This document shows, piece by piece, positions 44,777 to 53,721 of a stretch of DNA of 64,000 bases. Location: positions 37,041 to 101,040 of the forward strand of contig JAKLJE010000007.1 in NCBI GenBank assembly GCA_023151315.1, read 5' to 3'. The translations under genes were made by a program, and so were the position numbers. The notes under the pieces were generated by a model. That model was not told the origin of the DNA, searched no databases, and saw only the letters and a program-made list of their open reading frames with translations. Position 1 is the stretch's first letter. Every line of letters begins with the position of its first letter. This stretch comes from Bacteroidia bacterium. GTDB lineage: Bacteria > Bacteroidota > Bacteroidia > Palsa-965.

Positions 44777-46107
44777 TTAAGATGAATCGGATAGGTCTTT
44801 TTTACATTTCAATTGCCTATATCTTGGCAAGCGGAATTATTGCAACTGCTCAGACAATCACCAAACACGGCTCCAAGTTTGGGTTGAATGATGAAAATGG
44901 CAAGGTGATTCTTGAGGCAAAGTATGATACCGTAATAGGCTATCGTGATGCTCCGACATTTTTCGTCGCAGAAGTAAGTAACAAGTTCTTATACACCTAT
45001 TATTTCAATTGGGATAGTTTGAATCCACTCCCTGATAACCAACGGCATTGGTACATTTCCGAATTGGAGTACGACAGCGTGTGTTTTCTACGCGGAACTT
45101 TGCAAAGCGATGAATCTCAAATGCAATACAGTGGTATTGGATACAGAATGTCTGGTTTATGGGGGATAATCTATGCACAGTCTTATACTGCATCGGGTAA
45201 TGACTTCCGGGCATCGGATTACATTTGTTGTTTGGGTAAGCAATACAAGCTTCCTGCGAAATATGAAAGAATACTGGACCGTGAACTTGATTATTTTTAC
45301 ACCACTTACTTAGATGGCAAGTATGGTTTGTGGAATCCACTCACCGGCGAAGAATATTCACCGGAGTTTGACACGATACCAATTTACTTCGGCAAAAACT
45401 ATTTTGGTTCGGAATATGGAGATCGCTTGAGATACGTGCGTAAGAATGGCAAATGGGGGGTAATTAGGATGGACAAAAACCTTAGGAAGATAAAGTATAT
45501 TGCCCCATGTCAGTATAACCGTTTAGAGCAAGTTAATAAGCATATCCACGCAAGTGTCGGGTACGGAGATACGCTTATGTTCTTTTTCACTAATTCTGAC
45601 TCAAACTACATGCCGACCAATAATGGTGCACCGATTCTTTTTAGACGAGATTCAGCGAAAGTAGTAATATACTTGAATGGTGACCGCAACGACTCTAAAC
45701 GCGACATCACGGTCAAGTTTGGTGTTTTAACAGGTAACACAAATGAATATTCCGAAATATATTATATCGATACACTTAATAAAAGTACTACTTCATATTG
45801 TGACACCGCCTATTTATATTCAACTACTTCCTCAGATAACAATGGATTAGTTTACCGACGAAAAAAACATCCGGATGAAATTAAATTGAAATATGAATTT
45901 TTCAATATAAATACAGCGGAGTTTCGCTTTTCATTTTTTTTGGATTCAGCATACCGACTCAAGCATGAATTTGTTAAGCAAAAATCAACGAATGCATCGT
46001 ACAGAGTAGAACGATTCTACTATCGCGATACTGATAATAAGGAAAGAACTATAGGCTATTACAGTCATACAACTCAAAAGTTCACCCGAAAAAAACCTAA
46101 GTGTTAA
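44773..46107 (+). CDS. Secreted WG-repeat protein, module 1
   Basis: A 444-residue protein with a signal peptide ending GIIATAQ. WG-type beta repeats are visible as KFGLNDENGKVILEAKYD, GKYGLWNPLTGEEYSPEFD and KNGKWGVIRMDKNLRKIKY. The C-terminus IGYYSHTTQKFTRKKPKC is shared with the paralogs at 46220 and 48174. It is probably periplasmic; no lipobox or sorting tail is seen. Coupled to the upstream fragment by a four-base overlap. WG repeats occur in proteins of varied or unknown role; an immunity function is inferred from position only. Confidence 0.75.
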   Translation: MIKMNRIGLFYISIAYILASGIIATAQTITKHGSKFGLNDENGKVILEAKYDTVIGYRDAPTFFVAEVSNKFLYTYYFNWDSLNPLPDNQRHWYISELEYDSVCFLRGTLQSDESQMQYSGIGYRMSGLWGIIYAQSYTASGNDFRASDYICCLGKQYKLPAKYERILDRELDYFYTTYLDGKYGLWNPLTGEEYSPEFDTIPIYFGKNYFGSEYGDRLRYVRKNGKWGVIRMDKNLRKIKYIAPCQYNRLEQVNKHIHASVGYGDTLMFFFTNSDSNYMPTNNGAPILFRRDSAKVVIYLNGDRNDSKRDITVKFGVLTGNTNEYSEIYYIDTLNKSTTSYCDTAYLYSTTSSDNNGLVYRRKKHPDEIKLKYEFFNINTAEFRFSFFLDSAYRLKHEFVKQKSTNASYRVERFYYRDTDNKERTIGYYSHTTQKFTRKKPKC

Positions 46108-46145
46108 GTGAGCAGCATTTAGATAACATTTGTTCATAATCAAGG

Positions 46146-46211
46146 ATTGACCTCGCACAATCGGAATCCGAGAAAGCTACAATGATATTTTTTCGTAATC
46201 AAAATCCATAG
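46146..46211 (+). pseudogene. Worn remnant of the shared effector-fragment C-terminus, module 2
   Basis: Twenty-one codons ending TAG read IDLAQSESEKATMIFFRNQ, which aligns with MIKLAQLKSEMETAKYFQ at the end of the 47692 product. A TAA lies four codons upstream of the start of the match, so it is decayed. It sits nine bases before the second WG-repeat gene, the place held by the intact fragments in modules 1 and 3. Confidence 0.5.
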
Positions 46212-46219
46212 ATTTACTC

Positions 46220-47584
46220 ATGAGGCTGCTTTTAACCGTTTTAATATTCCTTTCTTGTATTATTCCCGCTACTGTATCTGCTCAAACTATTTTGAAACAG
46301 GACGGGAAGTATGGCGTGAGCGATGAAAATGGGGTAATCGTACTTAAGCCTGTTTATGATTCTATTATTGCAGATGAATATACCCCAACCTTTTTCATTA
46401 TCAGAAATGGAGGCAAGTACACGTATTTTTACAAGCACGGATTTGACAGCACAACATGGATCCAGAAGGAGGATCGACATTGGATCCTTGGAGAATTTGA
46501 ATTTGATAGCATGGAACTTCAGGTTATTGGGGCTTCGTATTATGACCTATCCTTTGGATATTCCGTATATAAATACTCCAAGGCGAGCAAATGGGGTCTG
46601 TTCTACCTCCAGACTTACACGGTTTCAGGCGACGGAATCTTTCCCTCCGCAGGGTTTTATGCGTACGAATACGGCAAACTTGAACTGCGCGATGCACGCT
46701 ATGATGCCATTCTTCGCTCAGAACCTGACGACTTCTTCACGACATACCTTAATGGCAGATACGGTCTTTGGAATGTTGTAACCGGGGAAGAATACGCTTC
46801 AGAATTCGATACAATTCCGGTGTTTCGAGGTGGTAATGGAGCAAATGGATGGTATGGACTGCGCGAAAGATATGTTCGAAAGAATGGTAAATGGGGAGTT
46901 GTGCGCATGATTAAGAAAACCAAGTCCCTTGAATATGTTGTGCCGTGTAAATGTAATAAGGTTTCAAAAATCTGGGATGATTTATATGGATGTACTGGTT
47001 ATGGAGACACGATTACTTTCTTTGATAATGTAAGCCATACCGAGTACACTCCAACACTTAATGGCAAGCCTTTTGTTTATACAAACGATTCGATCAATCT
47101 GCACATTGATGCATCGCTCGTAGATTTACAGTCGCCCCAATCTGCGGTCATTTCGGTTACGTATAAAAACAACTCCCCTCCTAAATCTAAGATTGGGTAT
47201 AATGAATTGTATTACGTCAATATTCGCCAGAAAAAAATTACTGCTTATAATGAACCGGGGAAGTACTATTCGATTTGCACTGCCCAACAAAATGGATTGT
47301 TAATTAAGACAGACTTACGCCCGTCAGGTTCCCAAAGATTATATGAATTCTACAACATGGAAACCGGGGAGTTCCGGTTTTCCTTTAGCATAGATAGCAG
47401 CTATCGATATAGGATAGATAATTACACTCCAAAAAATTGTGCTAAAGAGGATGAATATCGTTTTGTCGAACTTACCAAGTTCCCCTATCGTGGAGATAAG
47501 AGAATTGTAAAAGGGATTGGCTATTACGATTTCAGGGAGGAAAAGTTTACCAGAAGAAAACCAAAATACAAACCGTCACATTGA
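46220..47584 (+). CDS. Secreted WG-repeat protein, module 2
   Basis: A 454-residue paralog of the 44773 and 48174 products. The signal peptide ends PATVSAQ. Repeats include KYGVSDENGVIVLKPVYD, GRYGLWNVVTGEEYASEFD and KNGKWGVVRMIKKTKSLEY. A cysteine-bearing VPCKCNKV segment and the tail GYYDFREEKFTRRKPKYK are shared. Likely periplasmic. Its upstream effector-like partner survives only as a remnant. Confidence 0.75.
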   Translation: MRLLLTVLIFLSCIIPATVSAQTILKQDGKYGVSDENGVIVLKPVYDSIIADEYTPTFFIIRNGGKYTYFYKHGFDSTTWIQKEDRHWILGEFEFDSMELQVIGASYYDLSFGYSVYKYSKASKWGLFYLQTYTVSGDGIFPSAGFYAYEYGKLELRDARYDAILRSEPDDFFTTYLNGRYGLWNVVTGEEYASEFDTIPVFRGGNGANGWYGLRERYVRKNGKWGVVRMIKKTKSLEYVVPCKCNKVSKIWDDLYGCTGYGDTITFFDNVSHTEYTPTLNGKPFVYTNDSINLHIDASLVDLQSPQSAVISVTYKNNSPPKSKIGYNELYYVNIRQKKITAYNEPGKYYSICTAQQNGLLIKTDLRPSGSQRLYEFYNMETGEFRFSFSIDSSYRYRIDNYTPKNCAKEDEYRFVELTKFPYRGDKRIVKGIGYYDFREEKFTRRKPKYKPSH

Positions 47585-47691
47585 TCTTGAGTTGAGTAGC
47601 ATTCGAATCTTCCTTAGGCAATTACTTCCTATGCTGCCTGAAAACATTTACTGCGCTGGATATATGGGTAGAGCATTCAAACCACAATCCG

Positions 47692-48177
47692 ATGTTTAAA
47701 CCTAATTTGAATCGTCTCGCTGACATCGATCCTCCTGGATCGAAACCAACAACCTATAAAGTCACAAAAGAAGAAATTATTCGACAAACAGAATTGGTAT
47801 TTCAGCAGTACCTTCAGGCGCTGGAGGCTGAAGTTGAGAATGAAACTGACAAGAAGAAGAAAAGGGAGTTGCAACCTCAACTACGTCAGAATAAAAAACC
47901 TATAAAGCGTTTGGTGAAGGCGACGATTAAAACATATCATAAAAAAAGATTAAGTCCTCCATGGATACAGCTGATAAACATACTCAATACTGCCTTCGAT
48001 GGATATGGATATGGAAGTGAACGCGGCCAAGTGAAACAAATTTCTGATCACAATCAGATTCTTCCTTTATACGATTATGGACTAGGGACATTCGATTTTG
48101 ATATGAGTAAAGTGCAGCCGATGATTAAATTGGCACAGTTGAAATCTGAAATGGAAACTGCAAAATATTTTCAATGA
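47692..48177 (+). CDS. Effector-like C-terminal fragment, module 3
   Basis: A 161-residue protein from ATG 47692; the frame stays open upstream to about 47602, reading FTALDIWVEHSNHNP, so the gene may have lost its front. The middle is a charged helical stretch (ALEAEVENETDKKKKRELQ). The last 60 residues match the 44522 product (GYGSERGQVKQISDHNQILP, LGTFDFDMSKVQP). No signal peptide and no known domain. The stop overlaps the next start by ATGA. Confidence 0.6.
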   Translation: MFKPNLNRLADIDPPGSKPTTYKVTKEEIIRQTELVFQQYLQALEAEVENETDKKKKRELQPQLRQNKKPIKRLVKATIKTYHKKRLSPPWIQLINILNTAFDGYGYGSERGQVKQISDHNQILPLYDYGLGTFDFDMSKVQPMIKLAQLKSEMETAKYFQ

Positions 48178-49550
48178 TCTCCGCAAATTCAATAATGCGT
48201 TACACGTTACTTCTGATTCCGTTTTTGGTGCTTGGTAGTCGTTATACGTTCGCACAAACGGTAATTAAGCAGGACGGTAAATTCGGATTAGCAGACGAGA
48301 ATGGGAGCATAATCTTGAAGCCTAACTATGACACGGTGATAGCAAAAGCAACTATGCCTACTTTCTTTATACTGAAAAACGAGGGAAAGTTTGCATATAC
48401 ATACAAAGTACAAACCGATAGCACCACATGGTTAAATGAAAAAGAACAATATTGGACTGTCAGTGAATTTGAATTCGATAGTCTCTATATCCGTGCGCTG
48501 GCAATTCAGGTACATGAGGATGTATCCCGAACTTTGTATACTCATTTGCAATACAAGAAAAATGGGTTGTGGGGGATGATCATCATTCAATCTCACCTTC
48601 TGTCCGGAAGTGGAATATTTGTTTCCGCCGGTTCCTATGCAACTGGTCTGGGCAGATCGTATAGGCGTGAAGCTCGCTACGATGCTATTTTAGGATTTGA
48701 GATGGATGGATTTTATGTAAGTCGTCGCGAAGGGAAATATGGATTAATGAATCCAGGAACAAATGAGGATTATACTCCGGAATTTGATACAATCCCCGTT
48801 TTCAAGGGTTGGATCAGTTACGGCTCCGATGTTGGAAGACGTGAGCGCTACGTGAGAAAGAACGGCAAATGGGGAGTTATACAAATGAACGCTAAAACAA
48901 AAACCTTACAATACAGTGTACCATGTTCATGTAATGAAGTGAAAAAAGTTGGCGTGAACACTTATGCGTGTTCGGGATTTGGCGATACAATTACTCTCTT
49001 TGACACCTTGGCGCACACATCTTTTATTCCCTTAGTGAATGGGAGTCCTATTATTGTTAGTAAGCACTCGACGCGCGTTTTAATAAATGAGTACGATCTA
49101 AGTGAAAAAGACTCATCGGATACGAAACCATTTGTTCTGCTAGTCAATAACAGCAAATATCCTTCTCCGGAAAAAGCAGCAGGCCACAATGAAATTTATT
49201 TGATCGACCTAGTAACCCAAAAAGTAACAGCTTATAATGATTCTGGAACATATTATAATTTATACTTAGGCACAACCTACCTTATTTCTCAGGCAAACCT
49301 TCACCCTTCTTCATCTAATGCGCAGTACAAATTTTACGACCTGGGAACCAAAGAATTCCTGTTCGATTTAGTCCTTGATAGCAATTACTTATTACGTTAT
49401 AGCTTCTATCATCCGCCAAGATGTTACCCTGAGGAAAGGTATGACATGGTAGAACTTTTCTACTACGACAAAAAAGATCGCAAAAAAATATTGGGCTACT
49501 ACAACAGCAACACGAAGAGATTTACGCGCCGAAAACCGAAATGTAAATAA
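48174..49550 (+). CDS. Secreted WG-repeat protein, module 3
   Basis: A 458-residue paralog of 44773 and 46220. ATG 48174 overlaps the upstream stop; ATG 48195 (MRYTLLLIPFLVLGSRYTFAQ) gives a tighter signal peptide. Repeats: KFGLADENGSIILKPNYD, GKYGLMNPGTNEDYTPEFD and KNGKWGVIQMNAKTKTLQY. Tail GYYNSNTKRFTRRKPKCK. Likely periplasmic. The 130 bases after it before repeat copy B hold no supported gene. Confidence 0.75.
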   Translation: MISANSIMRYTLLLIPFLVLGSRYTFAQTVIKQDGKFGLADENGSIILKPNYDTVIAKATMPTFFILKNEGKFAYTYKVQTDSTTWLNEKEQYWTVSEFEFDSLYIRALAIQVHEDVSRTLYTHLQYKKNGLWGMIIIQSHLLSGSGIFVSAGSYATGLGRSYRREARYDAILGFEMDGFYVSRREGKYGLMNPGTNEDYTPEFDTIPVFKGWISYGSDVGRRERYVRKNGKWGVIQMNAKTKTLQYSVPCSCNEVKKVGVNTYACSGFGDTITLFDTLAHTSFIPLVNGSPIIVSKHSTRVLINEYDLSEKDSSDTKPFVLLVNNSKYPSPEKAAGHNEIYLIDLVTQKVTAYNDSGTYYNLYLGTTYLISQANLHPSSSNAQYKFYDLGTKEFLFDLVLDSNYLLRYSFYHPPRCYPEERYDMVELFYYDKKDRKKILGYYNSNTKRFTRRKPKCK

Positions 49551-49683
49551 CCTGAGTTTGTAATACTGATGAATTTACCACAGTAAATTCGAGATAAAAT
49601 ATTTCTAAAATGTCAAACCCACATTTCTTGACAAAAGGGAATTATTCTGCTAAAGTTATCTCGTGCACATTTAGCAATTAGGG

Positions 49684-49774
49684 ACAAATCACCTGAAGTG
49701 AATTTCATCATTGCTGATGTTGGATTCAAATCGCTGTTTGCTTTGAAAGGAAACAGAGATTCGAAGGTGTTTGT
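49684..49774. repeat. Copy B of the hom 3'-end repeat (inside island)
   Basis: Ninety-one bases identical to hom 44170-44260 except one (GCTTTG for GCGTTG). It stops before the hom stop codon and runs straight into the TPR-like pseudogene. Confidence 0.88.
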
Positions 49775-50328
49775 TTGCGGCGTTGAATAGAGATAGAATC
49801 CTCGTTTGCTCGAGCTCCTATGCAACGGTGTATCGCACACTTCGCGGGGAAGTAATAAACCTGAACTTGCAGTTCACCGACAGGCTCGTCACTAGTTATG
49901 ACATGAACTTCTATACCGTCGCTGATGATTGGAATCGATATGCAAAAACGGCATCTGCCTATATCCGTAATTACGGAGACAGTGATGTCCCTGTACTTAA
50001 TAATATCGCATGGGTATTTTATGAAAACGTAACGGACACCTCCCACCTCGACACAGCTATTTTATGGGCAGCGCGTTCCGTCGCGCATGATCCAATGTAT
50101 TACAACAACGATACCTACGCGGCACTTCTCTACAAGAGGGGATGAAAAGCGGAAGCGCTCGTTATGTGTGAACGCGCACTTTCACTTGCCGAAGATGCGG
50201 GTGTTGATGCGGTAGAAACGCAGGAATTGCGAAAAAATCCGAGCGATGCAGTAAAATATCCGTTTAAAACCACTCACAGCCTTTGTAAAACGGATAGCCG
50301 GATAGTGAATCACCAATCTGGCTTCTAA
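49775..50328 (+). pseudogene. Broken C-terminal part of a thioredoxin/TPR-type protein
   Basis: The frame reads NNIAWVFYENVTDTSHLDTA, ILWAARSVAHDPMYYNNDT and YAALLYKRG, then a TGA at 50143-50145, then KAEALVMCERALSLAEDAG in the same frame, ending at TAA 50326. This is the TPR tail common after thioredoxin-like domains in Bacteroidota. The in-frame stop and the missing front, cut by repeat copy B, show it is not functional. Confidence 0.7.
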
Positions 50329-50356
50329 CTACGGTCTTTGTTTAGGAACACTGATT

Positions 50357-51322
50357 TCATTGTTTGATAATGCGGACTCCCGCGCCATCGTTCAATCGCG
50401 CGATATAAATTCCGGGAGCGAATTCCGTAAGGTCGATTGTATTGAGATGCCCGTTGATAGGAATAGTTTTCATCGGACGTCCGATCAAATCGGTAATTGT
50501 AAGCACACCATCTTGCACCTGTACGGAAGTTGTGATGGTCACTTCATCTGTAGCCGGGTTTGGTCCAACGTGCAGCGACGGGGCTGCAGCAGTCTCACCC
50601 ATGCCGATTGTTATACTTTGAAGAAACATTGTTCCGCTTCCGCTTGAAGGACACTGTGCAGAGCTTGGATAGTACCATGTTTGCACAATAGGATAGCGAT
50701 AACCCTGAGCAAACCAATAGTATTCGTCTCCGAAACAAAGTGAACTGCTATTGGTAGATGTATCAGCTTGCGTCACCGATCGATGGATACATATTGCATT
50801 GGTGTAAGTTCCGTTTGGAGTAATTACTGTACCATAACCTTCATAGGTAACATTAGCAGTTGCCTGGCGATAGGAGGGTGTGTTTGCATTCTGACCTTCA
50901 TATGTATCGGTAAAGGAATAACCGTAGTTCATCGGGAATTCAAACATTTTATCCGGATCAGAATAATTCCACAAAGTCATCGCGGGAGTAGCACAATTCC
51001 CATAGTTCAGGTATTCACTTGGCGTGAATGCTACGTTGGTATAGCCGCCTGCACCAATGGAAATGGTTGCGTTGGAGAATTGCGATCCACAAGGAATAGT
51101 GCTTGTGGGAACCACTGAATATGTTGAAGTTCCCCAAACGGACGCTGTTGCGAAATTCCACGTTTGGTTGACCCCTGAATTACCGGGACAATAGCTGTTG
51201 GAGTTCATGACAATGTATTGATCTCCCGATTGTGGAGCAAAGTCGGAATACGTGAACACAGGTTGCGCTTTGATAAATCCCGGCAGGACAATCAGAACGA
51301 TATGGCAAAAATATCTCATCAT
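50357..51322 (-). CDS. Secreted protein with T9SS type A sorting domain
   Basis: A 321-residue protein. The signal peptide ends LPGFIKAQP. The middle (about 20-240) is beta-rich with aromatic and cysteine residues and no known domain. The last 80 residues (LHVGPNPATDEVTI, VLTITDLIGRPM, FAPGIYIARL) are a type A sorting tail. It should be exported by T9SS to the surface or medium. It lies inside the island on the opposite strand to its neighbours. Upstream TACCTTTA is a near -7 motif. The rest of the 260 bases to 51586 holds only the fragment at 51443. Confidence 0.8.
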   Translation of the reverse strand: MMRYFCHIVLIVLPGFIKAQPVFTYSDFAPQSGDQYIVMNSNSYCPGNSGVNQTWNFATASVWGTSTYSVVPTSTIPCGSQFSNATISIGAGGYTNVAFTPSEYLNYGNCATPAMTLWNYSDPDKMFEFPMNYGYSFTDTYEGQNANTPSYRQATANVTYEGYGTVITPNGTYTNAICIHRSVTQADTSTNSSSLCFGDEYYWFAQGYRYPIVQTWYYPSSAQCPSSGSGTMFLQSITIGMGETAAAPSLHVGPNPATDEVTITTSVQVQDGVLTITDLIGRPMKTIPINGHLNTIDLTEFAPGIYIARLNDGAGVRIIKQ

Positions 51323-51442
51323 TCTAATGTGTTTACTCTGCTAAAGGTAATAAACAGAAGTTCAAGCCTGATTACCCCGACGTCTGCCATGCGAAACTAA
51401 ATTGTGTTAAATAACTGATGCTTTATCGTTTATTTTGCATAA

Positions 51443-51589
51443 AATGCTGCTGTCTATTTATTTTATTTATGGAAACGATATAGCTATTTACACCAAACCG
51501 GAAAGGTGGTTCAATATGATCCGGCGACTTATGGAGGTAATCTTCCTACGGAAGAACAAGCTGCCACTCAACATCACATCACGAAATGA
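51443..51589 (+). pseudogene. Start-less C-terminal fragment overlapping a lipoprotein gene
   Basis: A 48-codon open frame without ATG, preceded by TAA at 51440 and ending TGA at 51587. It contains SYLHQTGKVVQYDPATYGG, which looks like the end of a larger, perhaps Rhs-like, protein. Its stop overlaps the start of the lipoprotein by ATGA, as in modules 1 and 3. Confidence 0.4.
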
Positions 51590-52173
51590 TACGATCTACT
51601 ATTATAATCGGTATTCTTCTGACGTTTGCAACATGTGCATCGGACGAAGACTCCAATTCGAATATGGATTTGAGCGATTCCGCTTTGGCAACACTTCCAG
51701 ATTGGATCGCATATTATTGCGATACGACAAAAGTTACATTGGACAGTCTTCCATGCATTGAGGCGTTTACAAGAAAAATGACGCGGCATAACGGCTACTA
51801 TGTCGTAACTGAACAGAATATTGGGACATCTACGTCCGGAATTAATGATACCTTTTTCATAACGCAAACTGGCAGTTGGTATCAAAAACACAATGGTTCG
51901 TGGAACTTGTTTTTTTCGCAGACATCTTTTTCTTCAAAAATGAAGACGACTCTGCAAAGGAATGCTTTTCAAACAAGCAACCTCGAAGAGTGGATTCCAG
52001 ACTCACAATATATTTCCAGCAAATACGGGCGAATGTATGTTTTCAAACTTAAATTTCCATTAGGTAGCGACCCCGAAGAAATCGCTGTGCATTTTTCACA
52101 ATATTACGGCTACGTTCATATCGTAAGTCAACAGCATGTGCTTTCAATCAACCGAATCGATTCGATCAAGTAG
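51586..52173 (+). CDS. Putative lipoprotein
   Basis: A 195-residue protein. The hydrophobic start IIIGILLTFATC leads to a lipobox-like cysteine (Cys17) followed by acidic SDEDSNS, so it is likely a lipoprotein anchored in the envelope. The body is mixed, with HFSQYYGYVHIVSQQHV near the end. I recognise no domain. ATGA overlap with the fragment before it suggests a partner or immunity role, by inference. Confidence 0.6.
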   Translation: MIRSTIIIGILLTFATCASDEDSNSNMDLSDSALATLPDWIAYYCDTTKVTLDSLPCIEAFTRKMTRHNGYYVVTEQNIGTSTSGINDTFFITQTGSWYQKHNGSWNLFFSQTSFSSKMKTTLQRNAFQTSNLEEWIPDSQYISSKYGRMYVFKLKFPLGSDPEEIAVHFSQYYGYVHIVSQQHVLSINRIDSIK

Positions 52174-52242
52174 ATATGACCTTTTTTTGTGTACGGAGAA
52201 TTATGTAAGTGAAACTAGTGATCACTTTTAATACTAAAGAAA

Positions 52243-53082
52243 ATGAAATTCAAGAATCCATGGGGTCAAGGCTCAGACTCGCACGACAAATGGTTCAAAA
52301 ACAAATGGGATAATCCATCGTTGAATCCAGAAGAAATTTCTGATGACACCCGGGGAGAACTTATAGAATTTTTCGCGGAGAAAGCGAGCGATATTGCCGC
52401 AGCCGCAGAGAAATTGGGCGATAGCAGCGTCATAATGGAACACTATTGGAAATTTCAAACTGGAGTTCTGGGGTGGTTTTTTTCTCCAAACTCCAAGTTG
52501 ACATCAGCTACATCGCGACCAAGTAAGCTTGATACATGGGATCATTGGGATGATTTTTCAACCAATCAGAGGCAGACTCTTTCAGATCTCGCGGGATTCT
52601 CATCAGCAACCGTAATTATTAGGAATAATACAGACCTCAAGAAATTACAGGAAGCCCGAACATCATGGCCTTCTGGTTATTATTCTGTTTTCTGGTCGAT
52701 CCCTGACGGCTCCAGCGAAGAGACATATACCTGCAACATTTTTGTGGGAGATACTCTTCACTTGGCCGGAAAAACCCAAATGACCTCCGAAAAGAAATAC
52801 TATAGTGCGAAGCAAATCTATGACGCGGTGGCACCATTCACATTAGTTGAAAAGGCAAATGTTGCAAGAGGCAATATTGCGGCATTCGGAGGAACGCATC
52901 TTGAGATTGTAACGAAAGTTTATGATGAAGAAGGACTTTTCGGAGGGAAGACTCGAGTATTCTGCTCTCGCGGGGGTGGTCGCGGTAGTGAGGACGAGAT
53001 GGGGATTGAAAAATGTGGGACCGCTTATTTTGAGCGCGATAGAGAAATAAATGACGACAGTATTCATTTTTTGACTGTGTAA
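52243..53082 (+). CDS. Hypothetical protein, possible effector
   Basis: A 279-residue soluble protein with no signal peptide and no family I can name. It starts MKFKNPWGQGSDSHDKWF. It has a helical stretch (LIEFFAEKASDIAAAAEKL), a WHDDF-like aromatic region, and a final beta-rich part with TRVFCSRGGGRGSEDEMG. It is followed four bases later by a small membrane protein, a spacing like that of effector and immunity pairs. Base composition is AT-richer than the core genes. Confidence 0.6.
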   Translation: MKFKNPWGQGSDSHDKWFKNKWDNPSLNPEEISDDTRGELIEFFAEKASDIAAAAEKLGDSSVIMEHYWKFQTGVLGWFFSPNSKLTSATSRPSKLDTWDHWDDFSTNQRQTLSDLAGFSSATVIIRNNTDLKKLQEARTSWPSGYYSVFWSIPDGSSEETYTCNIFVGDTLHLAGKTQMTSEKKYYSAKQIYDAVAPFTLVEKANVARGNIAAFGGTHLEIVTKVYDEEGLFGGKTRVFCSRGGGRGSEDEMGIEKCGTAYFERDREINDDSIHFLTV

Positions 53083-53086
53083 TTCA

Positions 53087-53518
53087 ATGCGACTCAGAAA
53101 GATAATTCGTTTTGGTGTCGGCTCTGGAGCTCTCCTTATTACTTATGTGCTGAGCCTATTTTTATTTGACTACATTTTCGACAATGTTACAGGAACAGGA
53201 TTTATTGAAGTCGATATTTTTCATCTGCATGAACGCCTAATCAAGTTGATGGCGATTAGATCAGTTTTCGTAGGCATTACTCTCATTATAATCCAATATG
53301 TTTCAAAGAAAGGAATAGTGGTTAACCTAAGTGGAGCGGTTGTAACTACAATTTCAACAATATTAGTTATGAGTGTTTCTCACAATTTTTTTAATCAGAT
53401 CGGAGTAAAGGAGTTAAGTCTACTGATCGCCTTTCCCTTCGTTATTTTTTCATTTGCCGAAATCATTTTGATAAGGTGGATTATTGATAATTCAACTAAA
53501 TCGAATTTAAGTGGATAA
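53087..53518 (+). CDS. Small four-helix membrane protein
   Basis: A 143-residue protein with four hydrophobic helices (about 10-30, 60-78, 84-100 and 112-132). No family is recognised. It lies four bases after the 52243 gene and is clearly AT-rich. Membrane proteins of this size often serve as immunity partners of toxins, which would fit, but nothing in its sequence proves it. Confidence 0.65.
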   Translation: MRLRKIIRFGVGSGALLITYVLSLFLFDYIFDNVTGTGFIEVDIFHLHERLIKLMAIRSVFVGITLIIIQYVSKKGIVVNLSGAVVTTISTILVMSVSHNFFNQIGVKELSLLIAFPFVIFSFAEIILIRWIIDNSTKSNLSG

Positions 53519-53582
53519 TAACAGATGTAAGCTTCCCTAAAGTTCGGCCAATTAAAATTAGAGGGAAAATTAAACAACCACT

Positions 53583-53721
53583 AATTTCATCATTGCTGAT
53601 GTAGGATTCAAATCGCTGTTTGCGTTAAAAGGAAACAGAGATTCGAAGGTGTTTGTTGCAGAAGTATAAAATATTATCCGGGGGAGTTGAGATCTTTAGA
53701 ATACAACATCAACTCTTCCGG
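53583..53721. repeat. Copy C of the hom 3'-end / acetyltransferase-end repeat (right edge of island)
   Basis: Matches 44187-44324 with about six differences. It contains the last hom codons without the gene in front, the region of the hom stop, and the 3' end of the acetyltransferase at 53674. The block from GAGTTGAGATC to CTTCCGGA is identical in A and C for 39 bases. Confidence 0.85.

Noticed and set aside
49610-49681. A 23-codon frame after the third WG gene
   Set aside because: Too short, with no promoter, no coupling and no resemblance to the effector-like domain.
44274-53670. Possible transposon or integrase-driven element
   Set aside because: No transposase, integrase, terminal inverted repeats or tRNA attachment site was found; only direct repeats of hom are present.
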